A stretch of 64,000 nucleotides of DNA from Gelidibacter algens (GCF_001678675.1 NZ_LZRN01000012.1:47224-111223), one strand, 5' to 3'. Positions 35,364 through 44,313 are shown, counted from the first letter of the stretch. Numbers and translations: made by a program. Notes: a model not told the origin generated them from the sequence alone.

Positions 35364-36353
35364 TTAATTTTCCATTGCTGGCATTGTATCCTTATTGTGT
35401 TGTTTTAACCATACCACTACCTTGTCAAAATCTGGTGGCATTGTAATTTTTTCAGCTTGCGCATCTACAATGATTTTTTCAATAATGTTTGTCAAGTTGT
35501 AACCGTTAGAGGTGGTATAATTGTAGTCGGCGTTTGCATCCTCCAAAAGGTAACGCACCACTCGCCAAGTATCGGCCCGCTCCACATTGGTGCCTACTTC
35601 ATACGCCGCAAACATGACTGGTGTAAAACCGTTTTCGCGTTTTGCATTTACGTTTGCTCCGCTGCGCATCAATAAAATAGCAATATCGTTTTCCCTCTTA
35701 CTGCTTTTTCCAATCATTCGGAATAAAACCGGATAACCGTCTATTAAACTATGAACATTGGGATTGGCACCTGCGGCTAAAAAATCAGCAATTATCTCTG
35801 GTGGCAAATATTGAGTTGCCTCATCCAATGCAGGTGTCGGGTCAGAACCATTTGCAATAAGTATTCGAATAAGTTCTGGGTTACTTTTCAACCTTACAGC
35901 AAATTGCAAATAATTTAAACCAGGCCAACCCCAAACTTCAATGCCCTGTATGTTCAAATTTTGTTCCTTTATCAATCCTTTTAACGAAATTGTATCGTTG
36001 TTTTCAATGGCTGAAGCAATGGCGATTTGTTTTTTATCCTTGTAATATGTTTCTGCTTCTGATTTTTCCTGTTTAAAGGAAGGAAGATTATTGGAAATTA
36101 AAATTCCCAATCCAATTATCAAGGGTAAAACCGCAAAAAACCCACCTATAACTTTGCTAAATGCCGAATGTCCATAATGCAGAGGAACTGCAGCTAACAA
36201 TAGCACCAGCAATCCAACAATCACTAATACATAAAACCAGCCACTTTCTATAGCATCTACGTTTCTATCGCTGGTATCTACATAATAATAAATAATAAGA
36301 ACAATTAACGCGATGGCATTAAGACCTACAAGAATCCATAATATTTTAAGCAT
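35364..36353 (-). CDS. Membrane-anchored ankyrin-repeat protein
   Basis: A 329-residue protein with three membrane spans in the first 95 residues (ILWILVGLNAIALIVLIIYY; WFYVLVIVGLLVLLLAAVPL; VIGGFFAVLPLIIGLGILIS). From about residue 115 come ankyrin repeats (NYLQFAVRLKSNPELIRILI, GADVN-like ANGSDPTPALDE, RSGANVNAKRENGFTPVMFA). It follows the gene at 36391 by 37 bases and is presumably in the operon driven by operator copy C. It probably scaffolds protein contacts at the inner membrane. Confidence 0.85.
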   Translation of the reverse strand: MLKILWILVGLNAIALIVLIIYYYVDTSDRNVDAIESGWFYVLVIVGLLVLLLAAVPLHYGHSAFSKVIGGFFAVLPLIIGLGILISNNLPSFKQEKSEAETYYKDKKQIAIASAIENNDTISLKGLIKEQNLNIQGIEVWGWPGLNYLQFAVRLKSNPELIRILIANGSDPTPALDEATQYLPPEIIADFLAAGANPNVHSLIDGYPVLFRMIGKSSKRENDIAILLMRSGANVNAKRENGFTPVMFAAYEVGTNVERADTWRVVRYLLEDANADYNYTTSNGYNLTNIIEKIIVDAQAEKITMPPDFDKVVVWLKQHNKDTMPAMEN

Positions 36354-36390
36354 TTTTTATCTTATTTTGATTGTTGATTTTATAATTGAA

Positions 36391-36756
36391 TTACTCCAAA
36401 ACAAAAGGCAAGTCATATTCTTTCGAGATGATTTTCGAACTACGTGTCTTCACGTCTACTTTTGCTTTTAAATTTGGACTAATCAGTAGATACGTTTTCA
36501 CAAATTGATCTTCATGGACCATCCAAGAATGGTCTTCCAACAAATAGTCGTTAGTATCTTTCTTGCTCGCTTGATACGCCCAGCGTTCTACAGCCAATGG
36601 TTCAAAGTTTACGATGTTTCCCATAAATACTACTTGCAAACCTGGCTTGTTTTCATTACCAAGTTCCGTGCAACTTATGACTGAAATGGTGATGGCGGAG
36701 TTATCCTCGAGGTCTTTGACCGACCATTCTTCGATAATTGTTTTTGTGTTTGACAT
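36391..36756 (-). CDS. Hypothetical protein, presumed LytTR target
   Basis: A 121-residue, probably all-beta, soluble protein starting MSNTKTIIEEWSVKDLEDNS; no signal peptide. The centre reads KPGLQVVFMGNIVNFEPLAV. The family is not recognised. It is the first gene after operator copy C (reverse orientation), head-to-head with the LytTR regulator gene, and likely cotranscribed with the ankyrin protein. Confidence 0.65.
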   Translation of the reverse strand: MSNTKTIIEEWSVKDLEDNSAITISVISCTELGNENKPGLQVVFMGNIVNFEPLAVERWAYQASKKDTNDYLLEDHSWMVHEDQFVKTYLLISPNLKAKVDVKTRSSKIISKEYDLPFVLE

Positions 36757-36780
36757 TTTAATTTATTTAAATATTTTTCT

Positions 36781-36857
36781 CAAAAGTAGGTTGTTGGCAA
36801 TCTTTAAAATAGTGGCAATAGACGAACGACGTTTTAAATATGCAGACGACGTCTATT
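36781..36857 (-). promoter_or_regulatory. LytTR-type operator and promoter, copy C
   Basis: On the reverse strand: ACGTCGTCTGCATATTTAAA, ACGTCGTTCGTCTATTGCC, TTTTAAAGATT and TACTTTTG (36781-36788). It matches copies A and B. Here the outer ends also form a perfect inverted repeat CAATAGACG/CGTCTATTG. It drives the 36756-35364 operon and overlaps the -33 box of the regulator gene. Confidence 0.75.
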
Positions 36858-36885
36858 GATTAGTAAGGATTTATATTTACATTTG
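36855..36885 (+). promoter_or_regulatory. Promoter of the LytTR regulator gene
   Basis: ATTG at 36855-36858, 19 bases, TACATTTG at 36878-36885: good Bacteroidota spacing, 18 bases before the start at 36904. Its -33 box lies inside the operator's inverted repeat, so regulator binding there could block its own transcription. Confidence 0.5.
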
Positions 36886-36903
36886 AAGAAATATCATTCC
36901 TAA

Positions 36904-37608
36904 ATGGCAACGTTCAATTGTATCATTATAGATGATGACGAGATTGATAGACTTACCGTGCTATCCTTTGCAAAGAAATTTCCCGTTCTTAATATTCTTG
37001 GTGCTTTTGAATCTGCAGAAAGGGCGTTCTCAACTATTGAAAAAGAAAAAATTGACATCCTTTTTCTTGATATAGATATGCCAGGATTAACTGGTATGGA
37101 ATTGAGACAAAAAGCGCTTGAAATTCCTGTTTGTGTTTTTATTACAGCCCATCCTGAACATGCTGTGGAGAGTTTTGAACTGGACACTTTAGACTTTATT
37201 GTGAAGCCCGTAAAACTTGAGCGTTTCTCCCAAACTATGAAGCGCATTGAAGAGTTTATGGAAATAAAACTAAAATCCCAACTTTTTGAATCCAGCATTG
37301 GAGGCAATACTATTTACATTAAAGAAGGTCACACACAAACCAAAGTAAAACTGCACGACATACTGTATCTTGAAGCCTTAAAGGATTATACACTTGTGGT
37401 CACCAATCAAAAAAGACATTGTGTGTTATCTACTATTGGCGCACTTTTAAAGGAAACGCATTTTCAATCTTTTGTAAGAATCCATAGAAGTTATGCAGTT
37501 CAAAAACAATACATTCAAAAAATTGGTTCACAGGAAATTGAATTAAAAAACAATGTTTCAATTCCTGTCGGAAGAAGTTATAAAGACAGTCTTGCTTTCT
37601 TATTATGA
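36904..37608 (+). CDS. LytTR-family response regulator, cognate of the TPR kinase
   Basis: A 234-residue regulator. Receiver domain: DDDE near residue 9, phosphoacceptor in IDILFLDIDMPGLTGME at about 58, Lys in FIVKPVKLERF. LytTR DNA-binding domain at about 135-234 (DILYLEALKDYTLVVTNQK, FVRIHRSYAVQKQY, SIPVGRSYKD). Its stop overlaps the start of the kinase gene by 4 bases. The divergent operator copy C lies 47 bases upstream, and relics of this same gene stand in the same place beside copies A and B, so this regulator is the likely ligand of all three sites. Confidence 0.95.
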   Translation: MATFNCIIIDDDEIDRLTVLSFAKKFPVLNILGAFESAERAFSTIEKEKIDILFLDIDMPGLTGMELRQKALEIPVCVFITAHPEHAVESFELDTLDFIVKPVKLERFSQTMKRIEEFMEIKLKSQLFESSIGGNTIYIKEGHTQTKVKLHDILYLEALKDYTLVVTNQKRHCVLSTIGALLKETHFQSFVRIHRSYAVQKQYIQKIGSQEIELKNNVSIPVGRSYKDSLAFLL

Positions 37609-39587
37609 AAAAAATATTACTGTTCTTGATGCTTTGTTTCACATTGATTTCATTTTCCCAAAAGGAAGGTCAAGCACTCATTGATTCTTTGTTAGTGGAG
37701 TTGCCTAAAATGTCGGAAGATACTTTGAAGGTTGCGACTTTAAATAAATTGGCTGTTGCCCATCAAAATTTTAATGCTTCTCAAGGTTTACAATACGGAC
37801 AAAAAGCACTTACTCTTGCCAAAAAAATACAATGGAATGATGGCATAGCAGAATCTTATAATGCTATTGGAATGAATTATTTTTCAGAAGGAAATTTTTC
37901 TGAAACCAAAGATTATTATCTAAAAGCATTGCAAGTAACTAATAATAAAAAGATAAATAATCTGACTTTAAAAAGCTTGGGAGTGTACTATTCTTCTCAA
38001 GGAGATTATTCCAAAGGGCTTGATTATTGCTTTCAAGCATTGAAATTGAGTGAGGAATTAAAAGATGAAGAAAACATAGCGAAGGTACTTTCAAACATTG
38101 GTGTCAACTATTTCAATTTAAATGATGTCAAAAAAGCCATTGAATATTATGAAAAAGCGTTAAAGCTCAATACGAAAATGGATGCTAAATTGAGCATGTC
38201 CAAGAATTTGAGAAATATAGGGAATGCTTATCTCTACTTAAAAGAAAATGATAAAGCGATTGACTATTTTAATAGAGCACTGAAAATTGATAGGCAACTG
38301 GGAAATAAAGTAGGAATCGCAGTCAATTTGGCCTCATCATCTGCCATTTATTTCGAATTGAAAGACTATGAGAAGGCCATAGAATATGGCACTAAATCTT
38401 TAGCGCTGGCCAAAGAAATCAATCGCCCTAATATCATTGGTATCAACTATAGTAATTTAGGTGGTTTTTACTTACAAATGGCAAAGGAAGAAAATGACAA
38501 GGCTACTGCAACTAAATTATTGGATAAAGCCTCCACAAATAGTCTTGAAGCCCTAGATATTTATAAAAAAATGAACGATATAAGTAATTTATATATTGTT
38601 TATAATCAACTTTCATCTATAGAAGAATTGAAAAACAGTTATAAAAGTGCTTTAGACTATCACAAATCTTCAGTCTTTTATAAAGACTCTATTTTTAATT
38701 CCGACAACAGAGAAACCATAAAAAACCTTGAAGACAAAAGAGAGATAGAGCTCCGCGATAAAGAATTGAAAATTAATAAATTGACTTTAGAAAATAAAGA
38801 TAGACAGAAATGGTATTTGGTTCTTGGCATTTCACTTCTTGGCGTTATTGGATTTTTACTGCTTTTTCAAAGTATGAACCGCAAAAAAGTCAATCAAAAA
38901 TTACAACTTTTAAATACCGAACTTGATCAATCAAACAAGATAAAAGCACAATTTTTTGGAATTTTAAATCACGATTTACGAAGTCCGGTTGCTAATTTGA
39001 TTCATTTCTTGCATCTTCAAAATGATGCTCCAGAATTGCTTAACGAGGAAAGTAAAACCAGATTGAATAATAAAACAATGGTATCTGCCGAAAATCTTCT
39101 CACATCCATGGAAGATATTTTGCTTTGGAGCAAAGGCCAAATGGAGAATTTTAAACCTCAACCTAAAAATATTGCGATAAATTCACTTTTCGAAGACACA
39201 AAAAGCCATTTTTTTAGTGAGGAAAAAGTGCAATTATCATTTGAAAATAAACAAAACATTCATATTATAACTGACGAATGCTACCTCAAAACCATCATTA
39301 GAAACCTAACAGGCAATGCCATAAAAGCAATGGAACATACCGAAAAACCTATTATTGTTTGGAAAGCTTGGAAAGAAAATAATAAAACCTTTTTGTCGAT
39401 TTCTGACAATGGCTCTGGTGGTTCTCAAGAACAATTCAAGGCTTTGTATGACGATAATGAAGTTGTAGGAATAAAAACAGGATTAGGATTACACTTAATT
39501 CGCGATTTAGCAAAAGCAATCGACTGTGAAATAACGGTTGATTCAAAACCTAAAGCAGGAACGACTTTTATATTGTTTTTTAAATAA
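37605..39587 (+). CDS. TPR-domain sensor histidine kinase
   Basis: A 660-residue kinase. Signal peptide (ILLFLMLCFTLISFSQ), then about seven periplasmic TPR repeats (residues 40-350; e.g. GLDYCFQALKLSEELKDEEN), a coiled stretch, one membrane span at about 403-425 (WYLVLGISLLGVIGFLLLF), HisKA with FFGILNHDLRSPVANL (His near 455) and the ATPase domain: GNAIKAM, SISDNGSGG, GIKTGLGLHLIRDLAKAI. The architecture is typical of flavobacterial kinases paired with LytTR regulators. It shares 4 bases with the regulator gene, so both are coupled in translation. The signal is unknown. Confidence 0.95.
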   Translation: MKKILLFLMLCFTLISFSQKEGQALIDSLLVELPKMSEDTLKVATLNKLAVAHQNFNASQGLQYGQKALTLAKKIQWNDGIAESYNAIGMNYFSEGNFSETKDYYLKALQVTNNKKINNLTLKSLGVYYSSQGDYSKGLDYCFQALKLSEELKDEENIAKVLSNIGVNYFNLNDVKKAIEYYEKALKLNTKMDAKLSMSKNLRNIGNAYLYLKENDKAIDYFNRALKIDRQLGNKVGIAVNLASSSAIYFELKDYEKAIEYGTKSLALAKEINRPNIIGINYSNLGGFYLQMAKEENDKATATKLLDKASTNSLEALDIYKKMNDISNLYIVYNQLSSIEELKNSYKSALDYHKSSVFYKDSIFNSDNRETIKNLEDKREIELRDKELKINKLTLENKDRQKWYLVLGISLLGVIGFLLLFQSMNRKKVNQKLQLLNTELDQSNKIKAQFFGILNHDLRSPVANLIHFLHLQNDAPELLNEESKTRLNNKTMVSAENLLTSMEDILLWSKGQMENFKPQPKNIAINSLFEDTKSHFFSEEKVQLSFENKQNIHIITDECYLKTIIRNLTGNAIKAMEHTEKPIIVWKAWKENNKTFLSISDNGSGGSQEQFKALYDDNEVVGIKTGLGLHLIRDLAKAIDCEITVDSKPKAGTTFILFFK

Positions 39588-39635
39588 CTATTGATAAGTT
39601 AAAACAGGGGTAAACTTACTTAAGATTCGCGATTG

Positions 39636-39790
39636 TTACAAACTATACTTCAAAGACACAATCAAATTTCGTCCTGCGGTTGCATTCCCTGAAGAATAAG
39701 GTTGATAACGCTGATTCTGTGATATTTTCCAAACTTGCTACAATGGTTGCAGCGTCTGTTATCTTATATTGGGTTCCTAAAACTTACGGT
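39636..39790 (-). pseudogene. Relic of a TonB-dependent receptor C-terminus
   Basis: Reverse strand carries LGTQYKITDAATIVASLENI and, after a frame change, NQRYQPYSSGNATAGRNLIV SLKYSL with a stop at 39636. This is the usual last two strands of a TonB receptor barrel. Nothing of the rest remains. It lies next to the kinase gene whose presumed regulon includes an intact receptor at 17 kb. Confidence 0.7.
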
Positions 39791-39844
39791 TGAATAAGAA
39801 ACTTATTTGGGTTAGGATTGATAAAAACATAGAAATATTTAATA

Positions 39845-39884
39845 ATTGCACACCTAAAAGTGCAATAAAGACACTATATTGCAC
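39845..39884 (+). promoter_or_regulatory. Repeated ATTGCAC/GTGCAAT operator-like sites
   Basis: ATTGCAC (39845), GTGCAAT (39860) and ATTGCAC (39878) occur within 40 bases, just before the start of the AAA ATPase gene. The first two form a palindrome with an 8-base spacer. The arrangement suggests binding of a dimeric repressor, perhaps autoregulation. Confidence 0.45.
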
Positions 39885-39899
39885 ATACAAATATGCAGC

Positions 39900-41090
39900 A
39901 TGGAGCAATTATTAGAAAAGTCAGCAGCTTTAGTGCAACGGATAAGCACTAAAAAAAAACGCTATCTCTACCATGAGATAAACTGGAATAACAGATTAAT
40001 AGGTGTCAAAGGTGCAAGAGGCACGGGTAAAACCACACTTTTGTTACAAAAGCTAAAAGAGCTGCAGTTACCACCAACACAGGGCACATATTGGTCTTTA
40101 GACGATTTCTATTTTATAACGCATTCCTTGGTAGAAACCGCCGAAGAATTCTTTAAAAAAGGAGGGGAATATCTTTTTTTGGATGAAGTGCATAAGTATG
40201 AAAATTGGTCTATACATATAAAAAACTTATACGACTTCTATCCAGACCTGAAGATCGTATTCACAGGATCTTCCATTATCGATATTTCTAGAGAAGAAGG
40301 CGATTTAAGCAGAAGAATGGTAATGCACACTTTACCTGGACTTTCCTACCGCGAATATTTAGCATTTAACGATTTGTATGATTTCGAACCTATAACTTTA
40401 GAAGACATGCTTTCTGTAAATCGTAAATGGTCAGAAAGGTTTCCTCCCGAATTTAGACCATTAGCCCATTTTCAAGACTATTTACAGTACGGATATTATC
40501 CATTTTCAATGGAAGACAAACAAGGTTACGCTTCACGCTTGCAACAATTGGTGCGCTTAATTGTGGAGTATGATATGGCAGAGCTAAAAGGTTTTGACAT
40601 CCGTAATGCAAAAAAGATGTTACAATTGTTAAATGTAGTTGCCGCTAACGTGCCCTTTCAGCCCAATATTACCAATATTGCTGCAAAAAGTGATATTCAT
40701 AGAAATTCAGTAGTAACCTATCTTCATTTTTTAGAGCAAGCACAGTTAATAAGACTATTGTATGCATCGGGAATAAGTCTGGCTTCACTTCAAAAGCCCG
40801 AAAAAGTGTATTTAAACAACCCGAATCTTGCCTTTTCATTTTCGACGGCTGATCCAAATAAGGGAAATTTACGGGAAACTTATTTTATTTCCCAAGTTGC
40901 AGTGCGACATAAAGTCTCATATCCTAAGCAAGGAGATTTTTTGGTTGACGATATGTATACTTTTGAAGTTGGGGGCAAGGACAAAACCAACAAACAAATA
41001 AGCGACGTAAAAAATGGCTTTGTGGTTGCAGATGATGTAGAGTATCCCATAACTAAATTGCCACTCTGGTTGTTTGGATTTTTATATTAA
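39900..41090 (+). CDS. AAA-type ATPase, DUF4143-like
   Basis: A 396-residue protein from the ATG at 39900 (MEQLLEKSAALVQRISTKKK); an in-frame TTG at 39879 is less likely. Walker A GARGTGKTTLLLQ near residue 42, Walker B YLFLDEVHKYENW, sensor IVFTGSSIIDIS. The C-terminal part (NSVVTYLHFLEQAQLIRLLY, YFISQVAVRHKVSYPKQGDF, YTFEVGGKDKTNKQIS) is of the winged-helix plus nuclease-like DUF4143 type. Such ATPases are common in accessory DNA of Bacteroidota; role unknown. Palindromic sites precede it. Confidence 0.85.
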   Translation: MEQLLEKSAALVQRISTKKKRYLYHEINWNNRLIGVKGARGTGKTTLLLQKLKELQLPPTQGTYWSLDDFYFITHSLVETAEEFFKKGGEYLFLDEVHKYENWSIHIKNLYDFYPDLKIVFTGSSIIDISREEGDLSRRMVMHTLPGLSYREYLAFNDLYDFEPITLEDMLSVNRKWSERFPPEFRPLAHFQDYLQYGYYPFSMEDKQGYASRLQQLVRLIVEYDMAELKGFDIRNAKKMLQLLNVVAANVPFQPNITNIAAKSDIHRNSVVTYLHFLEQAQLIRLLYASGISLASLQKPEKVYLNNPNLAFSFSTADPNKGNLRETYFISQVAVRHKVSYPKQGDFLVDDMYTFEVGGKDKTNKQISDVKNGFVVADDVEYPITKLPLWLFGFLY

Positions 41091-41198
41091 TAGATATGAA
41101 TATTATATCCATACAAATAAAGTATTGCACTATCTGTCAGTGAAAGCTATGTTGTTTGCCAATGCAATTCAAATGAAGCATGTTAGTTATCGTTTACG

Positions 41199-41372
41199 AT
41201 GGAAAACTCTAATGACGAACATGTTGCCAAGTGGACAAACCATGAAAGTTTGGAACAGGTTTTCAGTATTCTCAATAGAGATCTTAAGAAACTTTTCACA
41301 CCAGAGAGACGTCTTATTATAGAAAAAATATTTAATTTAAGATTCCAAAAGCTTAAAAGCATTATTCAATGA
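41199..41372 (+). CDS. Small protein coupled to the HipA-N gene
   Basis: A 57-residue reading starting MENSNDEHVAKWTNHESLEQ and ending FNLRFQKLKSIIQ. Its TGA overlaps the ATG of the next gene (ATGA), so the two are translationally coupled. The protein is helical and charged. With its HipA-like partner it could be one half of a toxin-antitoxin-like pair; that is inferred from the coupling only. Confidence 0.5.
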   Translation: MENSNDEHVAKWTNHESLEQVFSILNRDLKKLFTPERRLIIEKIFNLRFQKLKSIIQ

Positions 41373-41779
41373 CTATGTTAAAGCGATTTAAAAAATACAT
41401 TAAGTCTCAGGTCAAGGCAAATGATTTGCCTTGTACTTATGAGCAGATTAATCACAACCCTAAATTTCAATTAAAATATCACGATAACAGTATTGGGTGT
41501 TTGAATTTTAGTGATGATGTGTGGTCTTTCATATATGCTGATTGGTTTAAAGATCAAAATGATCTACAACCTCTATTTGAATTTCCTTCAAAAGAAAAAT
41601 TTTATAAATCAGCTGAATTGTGGCCTTTTTTTGAGAGTCGTATACCTTCAATAATGCAACCTAAGGTTCAGGAGTATCTAGAAAGTCATCCATCAGGTCG
41701 AAACAACGAAGTAAAGCTATTAGAGCTTTTTGGAGTGACCTCGGTCAATAATCCTTATAAACTGATTATTAATCTATAA
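41369..41779 (+). CDS. HipA N-terminal-domain protein
   Basis: A 136-residue protein. The pattern GCLNFSDDVWSFIYADWFKD, LQPLFEFPSKEKFYKSAELW PFFESRIPS and ELFGVTSVNNPYKLI fits the stand-alone HipA-N domain found in Bacteroidota, which lacks the kinase part of HipA. It probably belongs to a HipBA-type module split into separate genes; the kinase half and a HipB-like DNA-binding protein are not present here. It is coupled to the small upstream gene. Confidence 0.7.
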   Translation: MTMLKRFKKYIKSQVKANDLPCTYEQINHNPKFQLKYHDNSIGCLNFSDDVWSFIYADWFKDQNDLQPLFEFPSKEKFYKSAELWPFFESRIPSIMQPKVQEYLESHPSGRNNEVKLLELFGVTSVNNPYKLIINL

Positions 41780-41810
41780 AAAAAAAGGTACGGCAAGCAC
41801 CTTTTTTTAT
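41777..41810. terminator. Bidirectional terminator
   Basis: An A-run, AAAGGT, a short loop containing GGCAAGC, ACCTTT and a T-run form a symmetrical hairpin at the end of the HipA-N gene. Confidence 0.75.
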
Positions 41811-42047
41811 AGATTGAAATTGTCTCTTCGATATCTAATCTAATATTCCGTAGAATTATATGATTAAGGCTCTTAATTAATGGAGTGAGTATTAATTCAT
41901 AGGTGAACTAATATAATAAGGAAAGAATTCTCATTTTTGACTTCGAGGTCTTGGTTGTTCTACTTAATTATGAATTTAAAAATATATACTTTTAGGATTA
42001 TGTATAAGTTTTTTGTTAGTAGATTTCTGGGTTGGACTTACCTAAAT

Positions 42048-42225
42048 TTAAAGAATTAATGATTCGCCGGCTTCATCAAGCTCATGTGATTCCAATTCTT
42101 TGAAATAAGACTTGGTAGTGCTTAATTCTTTATGAATTAAACTAGGGCTAATAATTTCTGTGGAACTTCCATTTTACTCATGATATTTGCGAAGGTATGG
42201 GCTTGATAACTTTTATTGAAGCCAA
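42048..42225 (-). pseudogene. Relic of a tyrosine recombinase (integrase) C-terminus, first
   Basis: Reverse strand reads SYQAHTFANIMSKMEVPQ, and after breaks LSTTKSYFKELESHELDEAG ESLIL and a stop at 42048. HTFA is the second catalytic box (HxLRHTFA type), and the TTKSYFKELE stretch holds the position of the catalytic Tyr (TTxxY). Stops and shifts lie between. It differs from the second relic just to its right. Confidence 0.65.
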
Positions 42226-42293
42226 ACAATCACTTAAATATTAGCTCGAAATAGGATAGATAGTTAAGTTCTTATTTCAACGTTTGTATACGA

Positions 42294-42640
42294 TTAGAAA
42301 TTGACTACACTATCCAAAGCATCATCGGCATCCTTGTGGATGAAATTGGATTGATAGCGTATGGTAGTGGTTACTGAGGAATGGCTATACAGTTTTGCAA
42401 CATTTGTATAGGGATTTTATCACCAGAAATATTTCCAAAACTATGTCTCGCAATGTGCATACTTATGTTTTTCTTTATATCCAATTGCAAGATTTTCAAT
42501 TTGGTTTCGAACAGTTACGGACATATTCCGAATAAACTCTTCTTCAAGAAGGTCGAACGGTTATTGACAGATACCAGCTTGAAATACCACAAGCGCACCT
42601 TCAATGGTATCAATCCAAATCATAGGTTCATCAAGCACTA
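42294..42640 (-). pseudogene. Relic of a tyrosine recombinase (integrase) C-terminus, second
   Basis: Reverse strand, across at least two frameshifts: IKKNISMHIARHSFGNISGD, KIPIQMLQ, then KLYSHSSVTTTIRYQSNFIH KDADDALDSVVNF and a stop at 42294. HIARHSFGN is the HxxRH box, YSHSS the GHS-type histidine box, and TTTIRY carries the nucleophilic Tyr. The upstream part shows EGALVVFQAG (first Arg box region) but is broken. It is close to the presumed right end of the island. Confidence 0.85.
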
Positions 42641-42947
42641 ATTTGAATTGGATTTATACTTTTTTTCAAATATCTCATACTTAACAAAAAAACAGAAGTA
42701 ATAGATTCACATAATTTCACGAGTGTAAATTTTGGAGCTTGGCAAAGTAAATGCACGCGTTATATCTTTTGACTTATCATCAAATTAAAAAGGTCAATAT
42801 TTAAATCATCTGAGTTAATATTCCTTTTTCATTTAAAAGCGTTATCCCCTAACTTTATGACACCCTGAAAAACAAAGTATTGGGTGCTAAAATTGAAATC
42901 TTTTTCTATTCCTACCAGACTTAAAATTAACTTTAAAAAAATTACAT

Positions 42948-44036
42948 ATGAATCAAGAAATCGAATACACGGAAAAAACGTTTACAGTAAAAGGGTTTGG
43001 AGCAAAAGGAGAAAATAACACGACTTTAGTCGAAATGGATATAGAGCGACCGATGATTAAAGATAATGAAGTCATTATCGATGTTTTATATACGGGAGTT
43101 TGCCATAGTGATATACATCAAGTTGCCAATGATTGGGAAAATACACGTTATCCTTGCATACCTGGGCATGAAGTGATTGGCAAAATTTTAAAAGCAGGTG
43201 CAAACATCAAAAAATTTAAAGAAGGTGATATAGTAGGCGTTGGTTGTATGATTGATAGCTGCCAGACCTGTGCGCAATGCGAAAATGATGAGGAGCAATT
43301 TTGTACAGGACCACATGGACCAACAATGACCTATAACGGCTATTTTGGAGATCCAGATTCAGATTATAATACCTATGGAGGCTTTGCGAGTCATATTGTA
43401 TCTACTGAAGACTTTTTATTAAACATCCCTAAAGGATTAGATATTAAAAAAGCAGCACCTATACTTTGTGCCGGGGTCACAACCTATTCGCCACTAAAAC
43501 ATTGGAACGTAAAAAAAGGCGACAACATCGGCATTGTAGGTGTTGGAGGTTTGGGTCATATGGGAGTGCAAATCGCCAAAGCTATGGGTGCTAAAGTAAC
43601 GGCTATCACAACCTCTGAATCTAAAAGAAAAGATGCATTAGAGCTTGGAGCTCATGCTGTAATTATATCTTCAAACCAAGAGGAAATGAAAGCGAATCAA
43701 ATGACTTTTGATTTTATCTTAATAACCATTCCGGAAGCCTTCGATGTTAATCCTTATGTTAACCTTATTGCACCAAGAGGAAGTTTGGTTACCGTTGGTT
43801 TATTAGGTCCATATAAAGAGCCAACAAACAATATGAATGTAGCTATGTATGCACGTCAATTAGGTGGATCGTTCATTGGTGGTATCAAAGAAACCCAAGA
43901 TGTTCTCGATTTTTGTGCCAAACACAACATTCATCCTGAAGTAGAAATGATCAAGGTTGAAGATGTCAATAAAGCTTTTACTAAGGTAAATGAGGGAAAA
44001 GTGCGGTATAGATATGTTATTGATATGAAGGCTTAA
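42948..44036 (+). CDS. Zinc-dependent alcohol dehydrogenase (CAD/YahK-like)
   Basis: A 362-residue medium-chain dehydrogenase. Catalytic zinc site: YTGVCHSDIHQ and PGHEVIGKILKAG; structural zinc cysteines in MIDSCQTCAQCENDEEQFCT; nucleotide-binding GIVGVGGLGHMGVQIAKAMG; NADP-type loop TTSESKRKDAL. The nearest group is the cinnamyl-alcohol-dehydrogenase-like aldehyde reductases, generally NADPH-dependent with broad aldehyde substrates. It is the last intact gene of the island and stands alone. Confidence 0.93.
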   Translation: MNQEIEYTEKTFTVKGFGAKGENNTTLVEMDIERPMIKDNEVIIDVLYTGVCHSDIHQVANDWENTRYPCIPGHEVIGKILKAGANIKKFKEGDIVGVGCMIDSCQTCAQCENDEEQFCTGPHGPTMTYNGYFGDPDSDYNTYGGFASHIVSTEDFLLNIPKGLDIKKAAPILCAGVTTYSPLKHWNVKKGDNIGIVGVGGLGHMGVQIAKAMGAKVTAITTSESKRKDALELGAHAVIISSNQEEMKANQMTFDFILITIPEAFDVNPYVNLIAPRGSLVTVGLLGPYKEPTNNMNVAMYARQLGGSFIGGIKETQDVLDFCAKHNIHPEVEMIKVEDVNKAFTKVNEGKVRYRYVIDMKA

Positions 44037-44081
44037 GGGTCATTAAAACTATAGAGGAAAATGGAGGGTTTATTTGCATGA

Positions 44082-44255
44082 ATAGTGTTTGGAGAAAATG
44101 CCATTGAAGAGCTTACAGAAGAGTGGGAGGAGGAAGATTCACCTTTTGTAACTATAGCAAAACAGTGTATTCCTAAACAGGCAGTGCCTGCTGACGGACA
44201 TTTTCAGGTAATGGAAAATCTGTCTCTCACAATAAATCAAATCAAAAATAATTAA
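44082..44255 (+). pseudogene. C-terminal fragment, possibly of a catalase-family gene
   Basis: A 57-codon open stretch: VFGENAIEELTEEWEEEDSP FVTIAKQCIPKQAV PADGHF and a stop. FxTIAxxxIPKQ is reminiscent of heme catalase-family proteins, but the following conserved segment is missing. No start codon in frame. Identification is tentative. Confidence 0.4.
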
Positions 44256-44313
44256 GTCACTGATTTTAAGCAGTATTATGATTATTTGATGGCGCGCAGG
44301 ACTAAGCCAATAG

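Noticed and set aside
41074..41322. 82-residue ORF after the AAA ATPase
   Set aside because: Overlaps the better supported small gene at 41199-41372, which is coupled to the next gene by ATGA.
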